Below, piece by piece: positions 27,171-36,426 of a stretch of 64,000 nt of DNA. Below the pieces are notes generated by a model. That model was not told the DNA's origin, ran no database searches, and saw nothing but the letters and a program-made list of their open reading frames with translations. The stretch comes from Saccharospirillum sp040881935. GTDB taxonomy: Bacteria; Pseudomonadota; Gammaproteobacteria; Pseudomonadales; Natronospirillaceae. The translations under genes and the position numbers were made by a program. Position 1 is the first letter of the stretch; every line of letters begins with the position of its first letter. The stretch is from contig NZ_JBBECH010000017.1 in assembly GCF_040881935.1 (NCBI RefSeq), positions 62,001-126,000 on the forward strand, in the 5' to 3' direction.

Positions 27171-27782
27171 ATGCACCTGCCGCTTCGTTTCAGCTTGCCA
27201 CTGGCTGCCCTGGTTATTCACCCAATGGCGTGGGCCGACCCCGGCGCACTGGACCGATTCGATTGTCACAATGACGCCATTACCGGCGAATACCATTGTC
27301 ATGGCGAAGACGCACTGGCCGATCTCGGCGGCTTTGCCATCGGTACGGGCGCTCGATCCTCGGTCTGGGTTTTTACTGATGACAGCACTTACGAGGCATT
27401 CGTTGGACCCTCGATCGATATTGAAGCCGGACTGGGTGCTTTCGCTTTCCAAGGCAGCTATCACTATAAACAGCTAGTAACAGACAGCGCAGACATCTAT
27501 TTGGTCGGATGGGACATTGGGGCCAAAATCGGTCGGGGGGTGGCTCGATATGGTTCTAAGTACTACGGTAGCCTCGGTTATTTTACGGAATCCGCACAGC
27601 AAGAGGGAACGGAAAACGTAAGTATAAGTGGCTTCTATTTTGGGGCTGGTGGGGGCTACAACTGGGACGAGTTTGGTCTCGATGTACAAGCAGACTGGCA
27701 CCTGAGTGATGGGTACTCAGACTTTGCAGGTAGCGATGTGCAAACCCTATCCATTCGCACGGTCCTAAGTTATCGCTTCTGA
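27171..27782 (+). CDS. Secreted YHYH-motif protein with outer-membrane barrel-like domain
   Basis: The 203-aa protein has a signal peptide (MHLPLRFSLPLAALVIHPMAWA). A short motif, ALDRFDCHNDAITGEYHCHG (residues about 26-45), resembles the YHYH/CH-rich segments of small exported proteins and has two cysteines and three histidines that could bind metal. After it come alternating aromatic-hydrophobic strands with glycine turns (SIDIEAGLGAFAFQGSYHY, ISGFYFGAGGGYNWDEF) and a C-terminal phenylalanine in SYRF, typical of outer-membrane beta-barrels of about eight strands. GAGGAG lies upstream of the ATG. Function is unknown; the joining of these two parts is unusual. Confidence 0.7.
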   Translation: MHLPLRFSLPLAALVIHPMAWADPGALDRFDCHNDAITGEYHCHGEDALADLGGFAIGTGARSSVWVFTDDSTYEAFVGPSIDIEAGLGAFAFQGSYHYKQLVTDSADIYLVGWDIGAKIGRGVARYGSKYYGSLGYFTESAQQEGTENVSISGFYFGAGGGYNWDEFGLDVQADWHLSDGYSDFAGSDVQTLSIRTVLSYRF

Positions 27783-27849
27783 CCCGTCCGCCGCCCCCTC
27801 TCTAACTCTCTCCACAGGGTGGAGAAAGGTCGGTTACGTTCGGTGGTGG

Positions 27850-28551
27850 CTATTGCAAACAACAATGCTTGTATTTCTTACCACTGCCACAGGGGCAGGG
27901 GTCATTGCGACCGACCGACGCGCGGGGCTCTGCTGCCGACTGAGCAACGGCTCCGACCGAAATAGACAGTCGCGAAAACAGATCTGCCGCCTTGGGAAAC
28001 TGACCGAGAATCTGGTCAGCCAATTGCTCGGGGCGAAGCGGTGACGTGCGTTGGGCAATAAACTCCCGTGCTTTATCCGGTGCGGCAAAAAAGCTAAGCG
28101 CGAAATACAGGCTATCGAGCTCTGAACGCAATTCCGCCGGTACCAACGTCAACCACAACGGCCGGGCATGAACGAAGCCAGCTTCAAAGCCGAGACTCCA
28201 GTCGTTCATCCGGTGACCGGGCTTGATCTGATTAACCGCATCCATACCGGCGGTATCCGGTATCGGGTAATCCTGTTTCTCACAAGCCTGTTCAATGTGG
28301 CGCTGCAACGAGAGCACCGCATTCAGGGCCTTCGAGGCCGGTTCGATATGCCCGAAAAGCGGCAACACATCGCCGAGCCAATCGCTGGCAGAAACCGGCA
28401 CCGGTGCCTGGCTGATGGCAAAGAAAAACCCGTTTAGTCCGTCCAGACTCGGCGGAACCGGCCCCTCGGCGTTTTCCGCAGGCAGATTGGCCACTACCCA
28501 GTCGCGGGCATCCTGATAACTCAGGCTTTTGATATCGAGTGATTCAGTCAT
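27850..28551 (-). CDS. UPF0149 (YecA/YgfB-like) protein with SEC-C motif
   Basis: The 233-aa protein has the YecA/YgfB alpha-helical region (LDGLNGFFFAISQAPVPVSASDWL and GFEAGFVHARPLW) and ends in a SEC-C zinc motif, VGRNDPCPCGSGKKYKHCC, as found at the end of SecA and YecA. ATG 28551 was chosen because the YecA-type start MTESLDIKSLSY begins there; an open frame upstream overlaps the next gene. The gene overlaps the end of the DUF1244 gene by 8 bp. A role in protein quality control or secretion is suggested only by the SEC-C tail. Confidence 0.85.
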   Translation of the reverse strand: MTESLDIKSLSYQDARDWVVANLPAENAEGPVPPSLDGLNGFFFAISQAPVPVSASDWLGDVLPLFGHIEPASKALNAVLSLQRHIEQACEKQDYPIPDTAGMDAVNQIKPGHRMNDWSLGFEAGFVHARPLWLTLVPAELRSELDSLYFALSFFAAPDKAREFIAQRTSPLRPEQLADQILGQFPKAADLFSRLSISVGAVAQSAAEPRASVGRNDPCPCGSGKKYKHCCLQ

Positions 28552-28840
28552 GCTTCGCCTGCTTTGAAAAAGCGCTCTGTTGAGCATCGCTGGCTTCGGT
28601 CTGGTATTTGGTTTTCCATTGCTCGTAGGGCATGCCATAGACGATCTCGCGAGCGCTGTCTTTATCGATATCGACGCCCTGCTCCTGCGCCGCTTCCTGA
28701 TACCAGCGCGACAGGCAATTGCGACAAAAACCCGCCAGATTCATCATATCGATGTTTTGCACATCGGTGCGTTCCTGTAAATGCTGCACTAAACGGCGAA
28801 ACGCCGCTGCTTCAAGTTCAGTCTTGGTTGGGTCTTGCAT
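28544..28840 (-). CDS. DUF1244 protein
   Basis: The 98-aa protein matches DUF1244: AAAFRRLVQHLQERTDVQNIDMMNLAGFCRNCLSRWY, with the conserved CRNCLSRWY cysteine pair, then YGMPYEQWKTKYQTEA. The family is small, helical and of unknown function, common in proteobacteria. It lies between yciH and the UPF0149 gene, all in one direction, and overlaps the latter. Confidence 0.88.
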   Translation of the reverse strand: MQDPTKTELEAAAFRRLVQHLQERTDVQNIDMMNLAGFCRNCLSRWYQEAAQEQGVDIDKDSAREIVYGMPYEQWKTKYQTEASDAQQSAFSKQAKHD

Positions 28841-28851
28841 GGGGAATGCTC

Positions 28852-29193
28852 CTAGCCACCGGCTCGTTTAACGGTGTAGCCCTGCTGGCTTAACTCGGTC
28901 ACCAGCAGATCGCGCTGGTCACCCTGTATCTCGATCACACCGTCTTTGACGGTCCCGCCCGTGCCACACTTGGCTTTCAGTTTTTTGGCCAGGGCTTTCA
29001 GGTCTTTTTCCGCCAGCGAAATGCCGCGAATCAGGGTTACGCCTTTGCCTTTGCGTCCCTTGGTCTCGCGGCTGATGCGAACAATGCCATCGCCCTCGGG
29101 AATTGCATCCTGGGCGTTGCACTGGCACTGATTCCGGGGTTGCTGGCAGTCCGGGCAGGTGCGCCCCGATTCGGTGCTGTATACCAGAGCCAT
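28852..29193 (-). CDS. yciH: SUI1/eIF1-like translation factor YciH
   Basis: The 113-aa protein has the C-terminal SUI1 domain: KGRKGKGVTLIRGISL, LKALAKKLKAKCGTGGTVKDGVIEIQGD and LSQQGYTVKRAGG. An N-terminal small cysteine cluster (CPDCQQPRNQCQC) adds a possible zinc site, as in many gammaproteobacterial YciH proteins. E. coli YciH is dispensable and is linked to start-codon selection. Confidence 0.93.
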   Translation of the reverse strand: MALVYSTESGRTCPDCQQPRNQCQCNAQDAIPEGDGIVRISRETKGRKGKGVTLIRGISLAEKDLKALAKKLKAKCGTGGTVKDGVIEIQGDQRDLLVTELSQQGYTVKRAGG

Positions 29194-29253
29194 GATAGCC
29201 TCTTCAACGGGTTCAAAATCTCTGCCCAGTTTACCATAGCCACCGCCTGAAAC

Positions 29254-29910
29254 TCAGGCGGTGCTGACGTTCTCACTGGCAATTTGGCGCAGCGCCTGAA
29301 CAAATACCTCGGCGGGCTGACCGCCGGTGATGGCGTACTTGCCGTTCACGATAAAGGTCGGCACTGAGCTGACGCCCATCTGTTGATAATGCCCTTCTTC
29401 GGAACGCACCGCCTGCTCAAACCGATCGGACGCGAGCACCGCCGCTGCGCTGTCACGGTCGAGTCCTGCTTTATCCACTGCATCCAACAGAACCCCGGTA
29501 TCGTTGACATCGGTTTGATCAGTAAAATAGGCTTCAAACAACGCCAGTTTTAGCGCCGTTTGCTGCTCGGTGTCCTTCGCCCAGTGCAGCAGGCGATGGC
29601 AGTTGAAGGTGTTCTGGGTTCGCATATCATCGGTGAAGTTAAAGGTAAAACCCACCTGGTTACCGGCTTCAGTGATGCGCTTGCGGTTTTCCTCGCTCTG
29701 CTCATAACTCATGCCGTATTTGGCCATAATGTGCTCACGCCAGTTTTCACCTTCCGCTGGCGCATCCGGCCGCAGTTCAAAGGCGTGCCAGGCGAGGTCT
29801 GCTTCGATTTCTCCTTCCAGCGACGCCAGTGCCTGCTGCAAATTTTTAAAGCCAACTACGCACCAGGGGCAGGCCACATCGGAGACCACATCAATACTAA
29901 GCTTATTCAT
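29254..29910 (-). CDS. DsbA-family (FrnE-like) oxidoreductase
   Basis: The 218-aa cytoplasmic protein begins MNKLSIDVVSDVACPWCVVGF, with the CPWC active site of the FrnE/2-hydroxychromene isomerase-like branch. Also seen are LAWHAFELRPD, NCHRLLHWAKD and the cis-proline region GVSSVPTFIVNGKYAITGGQP. No signal peptide is present, unlike DsbA at 49528. ATG 29910 has AGAGGA 4 bp upstream. The FrnE group is tied to thiol-disulphide exchange, sometimes in polyketide or stress pathways; the partner here is unknown. Confidence 0.9.
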   Translation of the reverse strand: MNKLSIDVVSDVACPWCVVGFKNLQQALASLEGEIEADLAWHAFELRPDAPAEGENWREHIMAKYGMSYEQSEENRKRITEAGNQVGFTFNFTDDMRTQNTFNCHRLLHWAKDTEQQTALKLALFEAYFTDQTDVNDTGVLLDAVDKAGLDRDSAAAVLASDRFEQAVRSEEGHYQQMGVSSVPTFIVNGKYAITGGQPAEVFVQALRQIASENVSTA

Positions 29911-29950
29911 AACATCCTCTTTGATTCGGTACACATTGTTACTGCGCTGT

Positions 29951-30940
29951 TTAGTCTGCCCAGTGTTCGATCAGCGTTTTGGCCAACCGGTGACCACTGC
30001 GCCAAGCACCTTCGAGACGATCGCCCTGAGTCCAGTCACCCGCCAGACCAATCGCCAGGTTGGCATCATAAGCTTCGCCCAGCAGGTTGGCAGACCCTGA
30101 ACGGGCGTATAGCCAGCGATGCTTGAAGCGGTCGGTAACAGACGGCAGTTCCGACTGACCCAGTCGACGTAACGCCGCCAGACACTGCTGTTCCAGCAGA
30201 CTATCCGAGGCATTCAGATGATTGGCCGACCACTGAGCGGTAAAATGCGCCACCCAGGTTTCAGGTTCTGCCGAACGCCCCGGTTTGCTGCTATCACGGG
30301 CCAGCCAGTTAACCACCCCGGCTTTAACAAAGGCCGCGTCTGCTTCAATTCCGGTTGGCTCACTGAAGGTGATCGCCACAGCCCAGCATGGGAGCATGGC
30401 GGTCGTGCCACGCAAGGGTACTTCCAGTTGCGAGCCTGGGGGCAACAATGCCAGCGCCTGGGCCAGCGGCGCTGTCAATAGCACGGCATCAAACTGGCCG
30501 TATTGCTCGCCCTGGTCATCCCACAGGCGCCACTGTCTACCCACCCGTTCAAGCCGATCAACCCGTGTCTGGAGAAACAGATCCAGTCCCTCACTCATGC
30601 CTTGCACCATGGCGTTCATTGAGGGCACACCGACGTATCGGGTCTGTTCATCGGGTGACGGCTGCACCCCATCGCGATCCAGCACCACCGGCGTTACCGC
30701 CCAGGGGGCAACCCAGCCCCGGGCAAGCCATTGGTCTACTTCCTGCTGGAACTCAGGGCTGCGCACGGTAAAATACTGCGCCCCGTGGTCCGCTTGCCAG
30801 CCATCACGGCGTCGCGTCGCCAGGCGGCCGCCGCGGCCGCGGCTCTTCTCGAATACCTGACATCGATGTCCGGCTTGCTCGAGCTCACGCGCCAACGTCA
30901 TGCCCGATAACCCGGCACCCACGACTGCAAACACTGCCAT
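29951..30940 (-). CDS. Renalase-like FAD-dependent oxidoreductase
   Basis: The 329-aa protein opens with the FAD-binding motif VVGAGLSGMTLARELEQAGH and continues VFEKSRGRGGRLATRR and GAQYFTVRSPEF, the hallmark of bacterial renalase-like/amine-oxidase-type enzymes. It ends GLAGDWTQGDRLEGAWRSGHRLAKTL, a second FAD contact typical of the family. Bacterial renalases oxidise isomeric dihydronicotinamide forms. The length is normal. It lies next to the FrnE-like gene on the same strand, 16 bp apart after the chosen FrnE ends. Confidence 0.85.
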   Translation of the reverse strand: MAVFAVVGAGLSGMTLARELEQAGHRCQVFEKSRGRGGRLATRRRDGWQADHGAQYFTVRSPEFQQEVDQWLARGWVAPWAVTPVVLDRDGVQPSPDEQTRYVGVPSMNAMVQGMSEGLDLFLQTRVDRLERVGRQWRLWDDQGEQYGQFDAVLLTAPLAQALALLPPGSQLEVPLRGTTAMLPCWAVAITFSEPTGIEADAAFVKAGVVNWLARDSSKPGRSAEPETWVAHFTAQWSANHLNASDSLLEQQCLAALRRLGQSELPSVTDRFKHRWLYARSGSANLLGEAYDANLAIGLAGDWTQGDRLEGAWRSGHRLAKTLIEHWAD

Positions 30941-31279
30941 GATGACACTCCTGACTTAATCTCTGTTTTTACAGGGGACGGTCGTATAAATGATAACAAC
31001 AGTCCGGCTAGGTTCGTCGAATCTGCTACGGTTATGCTACCGGCACCCTGATCCCTGTGCTTATGACACCTACTATGGGGCCACTCGGGCTAACCGCAAA
31101 CCGGTTAACAAAAGAAAATGGTCAGCCCAAATCAGATCCGTTTGAAGCGCGATCAATTGAGCAAATGCGTTACACTGTATCCTACTCGGGTCCACCACAG
31201 CCGGATCACCTTTTAATCGGCTCCTTTTGACCCAATCTTTACCCACATTACAGCCTCTTACCGAGTATCAGAGACCACC
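30941..31279. other. Intergenic gap upstream of ribA
   Basis: About 340 bp between the divergent renalase-like gene and ribA. I see no gene, no RNA gene and no strong promoter; TTGAGC and TATCCT boxes (around 31156-31182) have a 15-bp spacer, too short to be convincing. I saw no FMN-riboswitch-like sequence. Confidence 0.4.
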
Positions 31280-31906
31280 ATGAGCATCGAACAACGCGCC
31301 ACTGTCACTATTCCGCTGGGTGAAGCCTCGGTGCCCACCCGCTTTGTCAGCTTCAATTCCCTCAGTGACAACAAAGAACATCTGGCCATTCTCTATGGTA
31401 CCCCCGAACAGGATGATATTCCGCTGGTGCGCCTGCACAGCGAGTGTCTGACCGGTGATGTTTTTGGCTCGCAACGCTGCGATTGCGGTGAACAGTTGCA
31501 CGAAGCTCAGCGGCTGCTGGCCGATCAGGGCGGCGTTTTACTGTACCTGAGGCAGGAAGGTCGGGGCATCGGCCTTTACAATAAACTGGATGCCTATGCG
31601 CTTCAGGATCAGGGCATTGATACCTACACCGCCAATGAAATGCTCGGCTTCGCCCACGACATGCGCGACTTCAAACCCGCCGCCGACATGCTGTTGGCGT
31701 TGGGCATCAAGCGCATCCGTTTGCTTTCGAACAACCCGCATAAAGCCAGCCAGCTGGAAGAGTTCGGCATCGAAGTGGTCGACCGCCAGGACACCGGTGT
31801 TTACGTCAACCGCCACAATGCAGCCTATCTTAAGGCCAAGGTCGACCAGCAGGCACACAGCATCTTGCTCGATCAGGCCAAAAAACCCGCCTCGACCGAT
31901 CAGTAA
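31280..31906 (+). CDS. ribA: GTP cyclohydrolase II
   Basis: The 208-aa protein holds the full RibA pattern. The zinc ligands C56, C67 and C69 lie in HSECLTGDVFGSQRCDCGEQL; LRQEGRGIGLYNKLDAYALQD carries the catalytic region; DMRDFKPAADMLLALGIKRIRLLSNNPHK completes the GTP-binding part. It opens GTP to the first riboflavin precursor. It is a stand-alone RibA, not fused to RibB, and no other rib gene is in the window. Confidence 0.97.
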   Translation: MSIEQRATVTIPLGEASVPTRFVSFNSLSDNKEHLAILYGTPEQDDIPLVRLHSECLTGDVFGSQRCDCGEQLHEAQRLLADQGGVLLYLRQEGRGIGLYNKLDAYALQDQGIDTYTANEMLGFAHDMRDFKPAADMLLALGIKRIRLLSNNPHKASQLEEFGIEVVDRQDTGVYVNRHNAAYLKAKVDQQAHSILLDQAKKPASTDQ

Positions 31907-32276
31907 CGGGCTGTGTATAACCCCGGTATAAGATCTGAATGAGTTGGGATCTAACTGGGGATAATCATTAAGACATTTCCAAAAAGCGCCAAACTACGCG
32001 GCTCAACCGCCGTTTATCTGGGGATATTTCTGTGTGTTATGACTGTTGATAACGTCAGACGTTTTCGGAATAAACCCTGTTGACTGCCACTGCGTATCCT
32101 ATCGCTCTCGTTAGGCTGGAAGGCTCCAACCGTATGTCCCGATCACAACGGTCAGTGGCAAAGCAAAACTTGCCCGAAAAAATCACATCAATGCCGGCTG
32201 AGTGCGGCGAATACTGGACGTTGCGCTGGCTGCATGACACTCTGAAGGCGTTAAATAACGCGTCAGGATTCAGGGC
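31907..32276. other. Intergenic gap between ribA and the lipase-like gene
   Basis: About 370 bp without a convincing gene. A single DnaA-box 9-mer (TTATACACA on the minus strand, 31912-31920), a small palindrome AACGTCAGACGTT (32051-32063) and a TTGATA box just before it are visible. Two short open frames on opposite strands (about 32055-32300) overlap each other and show no recognisable features, so neither is called. Confidence 0.4.
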
Positions 32277-33179
32277 ATGCAATATCTCGAAGAATGGTTA
32301 ACAACACCCGATGGTCACACCATCCCGGTCAAAGTCTGGCGCCCGCGTGCACCCACAGCCACGCTGGTTATCGCGCACGGCATGGCGGAACATGCCAGCC
32401 GCTATGCCGCCCTGGCCGACTGGTTGAATGACCATGACATCGCCGTGGTGGCGGTTGAGCATCGCGGCCACAGTGACGATTGCCCCGAGGCTGATCTTGG
32501 CCACTATGCCGATCAGGATGGCTGGAACAAGGTGATTACCGACCTCGACCAGGTCGTCGATTACGCCCGCTCACTGGAACCAGACGCCCCCCTGACACTC
32601 TTTGGCCACAGCATGGGGTCGTTTATCGTCCAGGTTTATAGTCAGCGGTTTGGTGACAAACTGCAGGGGCTCATTCTTTGTGCCACCAACCGCATCAACC
32701 GGCCGCAATTGATCGTCTCCAAGCTACTGGTCAATGCGATCAAGGCCGTCAAAGGCCCACGCCACCTTAGCCCGCTGATCACCAACATGACCTTCGGTGC
32801 CTTCAACAAAACCTTTAAACCCAACCGTACAACGCATGACTGGCTAAGCCGGGACAACGCCCAGGTCGATGCCTATCTGGACGATGCTTACTGCGGCTTC
32901 GATTGCACCGTTCAGCTATGGAGCGACTTTATTGGCGGCTTGCTCAGCATCGATCCGCACCAGTGGCCTAAAAATCTGCCAGTGCATGTTCTTTCCGGCA
33001 CCATGGATCCGGTGGGTGAGTTCGGCAAGGGCATTGGCAAGCACATCGAGGCGTTCAAAGCAGCCGGCGTCAATCTGGCCAGCACCCGAATGTTCGAAGG
33101 CGCTCGCCATGAGCTGGTGAATGAAACCAATGCGCTGGAGGTGTGGGAACATTTGGCAAGCTGTGTGGCCCAACCCTAA
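32277..33179 (+). CDS. Alpha/beta hydrolase, monoacylglycerol-lipase-like
   Basis: The 300-aa protein is a serine hydrolase of the Hydrolase_4 group: oxyanion region VIAHGMAEHASRY, VAVEHRGHSDD, nucleophile in LFGHSMGSFI, acid in LSGTMDPVGEFG and histidine in EGARHELVNE. All three catalytic residues are present. The group cleaves monoacylglycerols or lysophospholipids. No signal peptide, so cytoplasmic. It converges with mnmE. Confidence 0.9.
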   Translation: MQYLEEWLTTPDGHTIPVKVWRPRAPTATLVIAHGMAEHASRYAALADWLNDHDIAVVAVEHRGHSDDCPEADLGHYADQDGWNKVITDLDQVVDYARSLEPDAPLTLFGHSMGSFIVQVYSQRFGDKLQGLILCATNRINRPQLIVSKLLVNAIKAVKGPRHLSPLITNMTFGAFNKTFKPNRTTHDWLSRDNAQVDAYLDDAYCGFDCTVQLWSDFIGGLLSIDPHQWPKNLPVHVLSGTMDPVGEFGKGIGKHIEAFKAAGVNLASTRMFEGARHELVNETNALEVWEHLASCVAQP

Positions 33180-33229
33180 CAGCTGGAACACGAGGGTGCA
33201 GAGTGCTTCAATCACGAAGCTTTGAACCC

Positions 33230-34591
33230 TTATTTGCCAATGCAGAAACTGGAAAAAATCCGTCCTAGCAAATCGTCAGAAGTGAATTCACCGGTAATTT
33301 CGCTCAGCGCGTTCTGCGCCAGGCGCAGATCTTCGGCCAACAGTTCACCCGCGGCTGCGCCGAGCAATTGGGCTTCACCGGACTGCAAAAAAGCCTGGGC
33401 CTGATGCAAGGCCTCCAGATGTCGGCGCCGGGCAATAAAACCGCCTTCGCGCGCACTTTCATAGCCCATCAGGTGTTTCAGGTGTGCCCGCAGGGCGTCG
33501 AGACCGATTTGGTCCCGTGCGGACAGGCGGATGACCGCTTGAGACTTTTCTGTGGATAAACCTGGGGATTCTTCAGTAAGATCGATCTTGTTGCGCACTA
33601 CTGTGATCGCCGCGTTAGCGGGCAGGCGATGAACAAAATCGGGCCACAACAGGGCCGGGTCGGTTGCTTCGGTTTCGCTCGCATCGACCATGAGCAGTAC
33701 CCGATCGGCCTGTTCGATCTCCTGCCAGGCGCGTTCAACACCAATGCGTTCGACCGCATCCGGGGTGTCCCGCAGACCGGCGGTATCAATGATGTGCAAC
33801 GGCATGCCGTCAATGTGGATATGTTCGCGCAGCACATCCCGGGTGGTACCGGCGATGTCGGTGACGATGGCCCGGTCGTTACCGGCCAGGGCGTTCAGCA
33901 AACTGCTCTTGCCAGCGTTTGGACGACCGGCGATAACCACCGTCATGCCGTCGCGCATCAGGCTGCCCTGGTTCGCCGCTTCAGTAACCCGGTCGAGCTG
34001 ACCAATAATGGCGGCCAAATCCGACTGCACCTTGCCATCGGACAGAAAGTCGATTTCTTCTTCCGGAAAGTCGATCGAGGCTTCCACATAGATGCGCAGC
34101 CGAATCAGTTGCTCGACCAGACTGTGGATTTCTTTGGAAAAGGCGCCTTGCAGGGAACGAACCGCCGAACGGGCGGCTTCGCTGGATGAAGCGTCAATGA
34201 GATCAGCAATGGCTTCGGCCTGGGCCAGGTCCAGCTTGTCGTTCAGAAAGGCGCGTTCGGAGAATTCGCCCGGTCGCGCCAGGCGTGCGCCGAGCGCCAT
34301 CACCCGCTGCAGCAGCAGATCCAGAATAACCGGTCCGCCATGCCCTTGCAGTTCCAGAACGTCTTCACCGGTAAAAGAGTTAGGGTTGGCAAAAAACAGG
34401 GCGATGCCTTCATCCAACGGTTGCTGGTCGGCATCGAAAAAGGGGCCGTAATGGGCGTTACGCACCTGGGGACGGTGTCCCAGAATGGCGACTGCGATAG
34501 CGGCTGCGCCTGCCCCGGAAACCCGGATGATGCCAACGCCACCCCGTCCGGGTGGCGTTGCCAGTGCACAGATCGTATCGCGGTCGGACAT
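33230..34591 (-). CDS. mnmE: tRNA modification GTPase MnmE
   Basis: The 453-aa protein starts MSDRDTICALATPPGRGGVGIIRVSG. It has the G domain with Walker A AGRPNAGKSSLLNAL, DIAGTTRDV, DTAGLRDT and NKID, and ends with the formyl-THF-linked cysteine FCIGK. With MnmG it makes the 5-carboxymethylaminomethyl group on wobble uridine of certain tRNAs. Its start overlaps the yidC stop (ATGA). MnmG, usually next in line in Pseudomonas-type genomes, is not adjacent here. Confidence 0.97.
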   Translation of the reverse strand: MSDRDTICALATPPGRGGVGIIRVSGAGAAAIAVAILGHRPQVRNAHYGPFFDADQQPLDEGIALFFANPNSFTGEDVLELQGHGGPVILDLLLQRVMALGARLARPGEFSERAFLNDKLDLAQAEAIADLIDASSSEAARSAVRSLQGAFSKEIHSLVEQLIRLRIYVEASIDFPEEEIDFLSDGKVQSDLAAIIGQLDRVTEAANQGSLMRDGMTVVIAGRPNAGKSSLLNALAGNDRAIVTDIAGTTRDVLREHIHIDGMPLHIIDTAGLRDTPDAVERIGVERAWQEIEQADRVLLMVDASETEATDPALLWPDFVHRLPANAAITVVRNKIDLTEESPGLSTEKSQAVIRLSARDQIGLDALRAHLKHLMGYESAREGGFIARRRHLEALHQAQAFLQSGEAQLLGAAAGELLAEDLRLAQNALSEITGEFTSDDLLGRIFSSFCIGK

Positions 34592-36288
34592 CAGCTCGCC
34601 GATTTGGCCTTGTCGGCTTTCTCGAACTGACGGTTAACAATGTACTGCTGCACAATGGTGGTTACGTTGTTGACGAACCAGTACAGCGTCAGACCGGCCG
34701 GGAACCAGAGGAACATGAAGGTGAAGATCACCGGCATGAACTTCATCATCCGCGCTTGCATTGGGTCCATGCTCGGTTGCTGTTGCATCTGCATTTGCAC
34801 GAACATCGAGGCGCCCATCAGCAGCGGCAGCACGAAGTAAGGGTCCTTGATCGACAAGTCTTCGATCCAGAAGATAAACGGCGACTGACGCAGCTCCACG
34901 GCTTCCATCAGTACCCAGTACAAGGCGATAAAGATTGGCATCTGCACCAGGATCGGCAAACAACCGCCCATGGGGTTCAGCTTCTCTTTCTTGTACATCT
35001 TCATCATTTCCTGACCCAAACGCTGCCGATCGTCGCCGAACTGCTCGCGCAGTTGCGTCATCTTCGGCGCAAATTTGCGCATCTTGGCCATGGAACGGTA
35101 GCTTGAAGCGGTCAGCGGGTAGAGGACCATCTTGACCGTCAGGGTCATCAGTACAATTGCCCAGCCCCAGTTGCCAACCAGGCCGTGCATGAATTGCAAC
35201 AATTTGAACAACGGCTGGGCTGCCCACCACAACCAGCCGTAATCGACCGTCAGTTCCAGGTGCTCGGTGATGGTTGCCAGGTTGTCCTGGTCTTTCGGGC
35301 CGACGTAGAGCTGGGTAGAGGTGGTTGCCGTGTCGCCCGCTGCAACCGTTAACGCCGGTGACTGAAAACCAGCGTAATAGAGGCCATTGGCGAGCTGGCG
35401 CGCATAGTAGCTGTGCGACTGATCGGCAGCGGGTACCCAGGCCGACAGGAAGTAATGCTGCAGAATGGCTATCCAGCCACCGGTCTGGGTAATGCGGAAG
35501 GTTTCATCTTCCATATCGCCAAAGGATATCTTGCGATAGCGATCATCCGGTGTGGTGATCGCCGCACCTAGATAGGATGCCATGCCAATCTGACCACCGG
35601 CACTGGGGTCGTCGGAGCGGTCACGCTTGAGCTGTGCAAAAAGATTGGTGGTGATGGCCTGTCCGGATTCGTTCTGAATCTCGTAACGAATGTCGATCAG
35701 GTAGCGGCCACGTGTCAGCGTGAACACCTTGTTAACGGTAACGCCGTCGTCGGTGGTGTGCGTCAGGGTGACTTCAATCTGCTCGCTGCCGTCTTCCAAC
35801 TGGTACTCGTTTTGTTCCGCCTGGTAGCGGGCACGTTGCTCACTGTCGATGCCATCGGGCCCTACCAGACCACTCATGGCCGTGTAAGTGCGCTGACGAT
35901 TTTCGAGAATGCTAAAAGGGACGTTCGGAGTATCGGCGCGGGCCGGGAACTCGGGCAGCGCCGCATTAATGACATCGCCACCGATCAGGTCAATCGTCAG
36001 ATCAAGCACGTCTGATTGAAGTCTGACCACGTCACCACTGGTCGCGGGAGCCGCCGCAGTGGTTCCCGGGCCACCCGCTGCTTCGGGCACTTCACTGTCC
36101 GGCGCGACACGGGCGGTTTCATCCGGAACCTCGGACTGAGGGACTTCCAGAGGTGCCATTTCTGACGAACTGGCGGTTTGCTCTTGCTGCGGCGCACCGG
36201 AATAGTCAGATGACCACTGCAGGACCAAGATGTAAGAGACCACGGCCAAACCCGCGATCAGGACAATACGGCGCACATCCATAATCAA
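34591..36288 (-). CDS. yidC: Membrane protein insertase YidC
   Basis: The 565-aa protein has an N-terminal anchor (MDVRRIVLIAGLAVVSYILVLQW), a large periplasmic domain (about 60-345) and the conserved insertase core with about five membrane segments from residue 350: GNWGWAIVLMTLTVKMVLYPLT, KYKKEKLNPMGGC-type KKEKLNPMGGCLPILVQMP, and MKFMPVIFTFMFLWFPAGLTLYWFVNN. It inserts inner-membrane proteins alone or with SecYEG. Gene order with rnpA and mnmE is classical; only yidD is not intact. Confidence 0.97.
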   Translation of the reverse strand: MIMDVRRIVLIAGLAVVSYILVLQWSSDYSGAPQQEQTASSSEMAPLEVPQSEVPDETARVAPDSEVPEAAGGPGTTAAAPATSGDVVRLQSDVLDLTIDLIGGDVINAALPEFPARADTPNVPFSILENRQRTYTAMSGLVGPDGIDSEQRARYQAEQNEYQLEDGSEQIEVTLTHTTDDGVTVNKVFTLTRGRYLIDIRYEIQNESGQAITTNLFAQLKRDRSDDPSAGGQIGMASYLGAAITTPDDRYRKISFGDMEDETFRITQTGGWIAILQHYFLSAWVPAADQSHSYYARQLANGLYYAGFQSPALTVAAGDTATTSTQLYVGPKDQDNLATITEHLELTVDYGWLWWAAQPLFKLLQFMHGLVGNWGWAIVLMTLTVKMVLYPLTASSYRSMAKMRKFAPKMTQLREQFGDDRQRLGQEMMKMYKKEKLNPMGGCLPILVQMPIFIALYWVLMEAVELRQSPFIFWIEDLSIKDPYFVLPLLMGASMFVQMQMQQQPSMDPMQARMMKFMPVIFTFMFLWFPAGLTLYWFVNNVTTIVQQYIVNRQFEKADKAKSAS

Positions 36289-36426
36289 TTTCCAGTCAGA
36301 TCATTAACCCCGAACCGAATCCTGACTGTCAAAAACACGCAATATCCAACGCATCAGGGGCTGGATCAGGATGGGAGCAGTCTGTGGTTGCCCGGTTCAG
36401 GCTGAGGAAGCGTACATGACAGACGT

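Noticed and set aside
31912..31920. DnaA box (TTATACACA, minus strand) near ribA as part of an origin
   Set aside because: A single box without an AT-rich tract or neighbours; five boxes at 37478-37566 mark the origin.
32055..32301. Two overlapping short frames on opposite strands in the gap before the lipase-like gene
   Set aside because: Neither has a good ribosome site, family match or clear coding bias.
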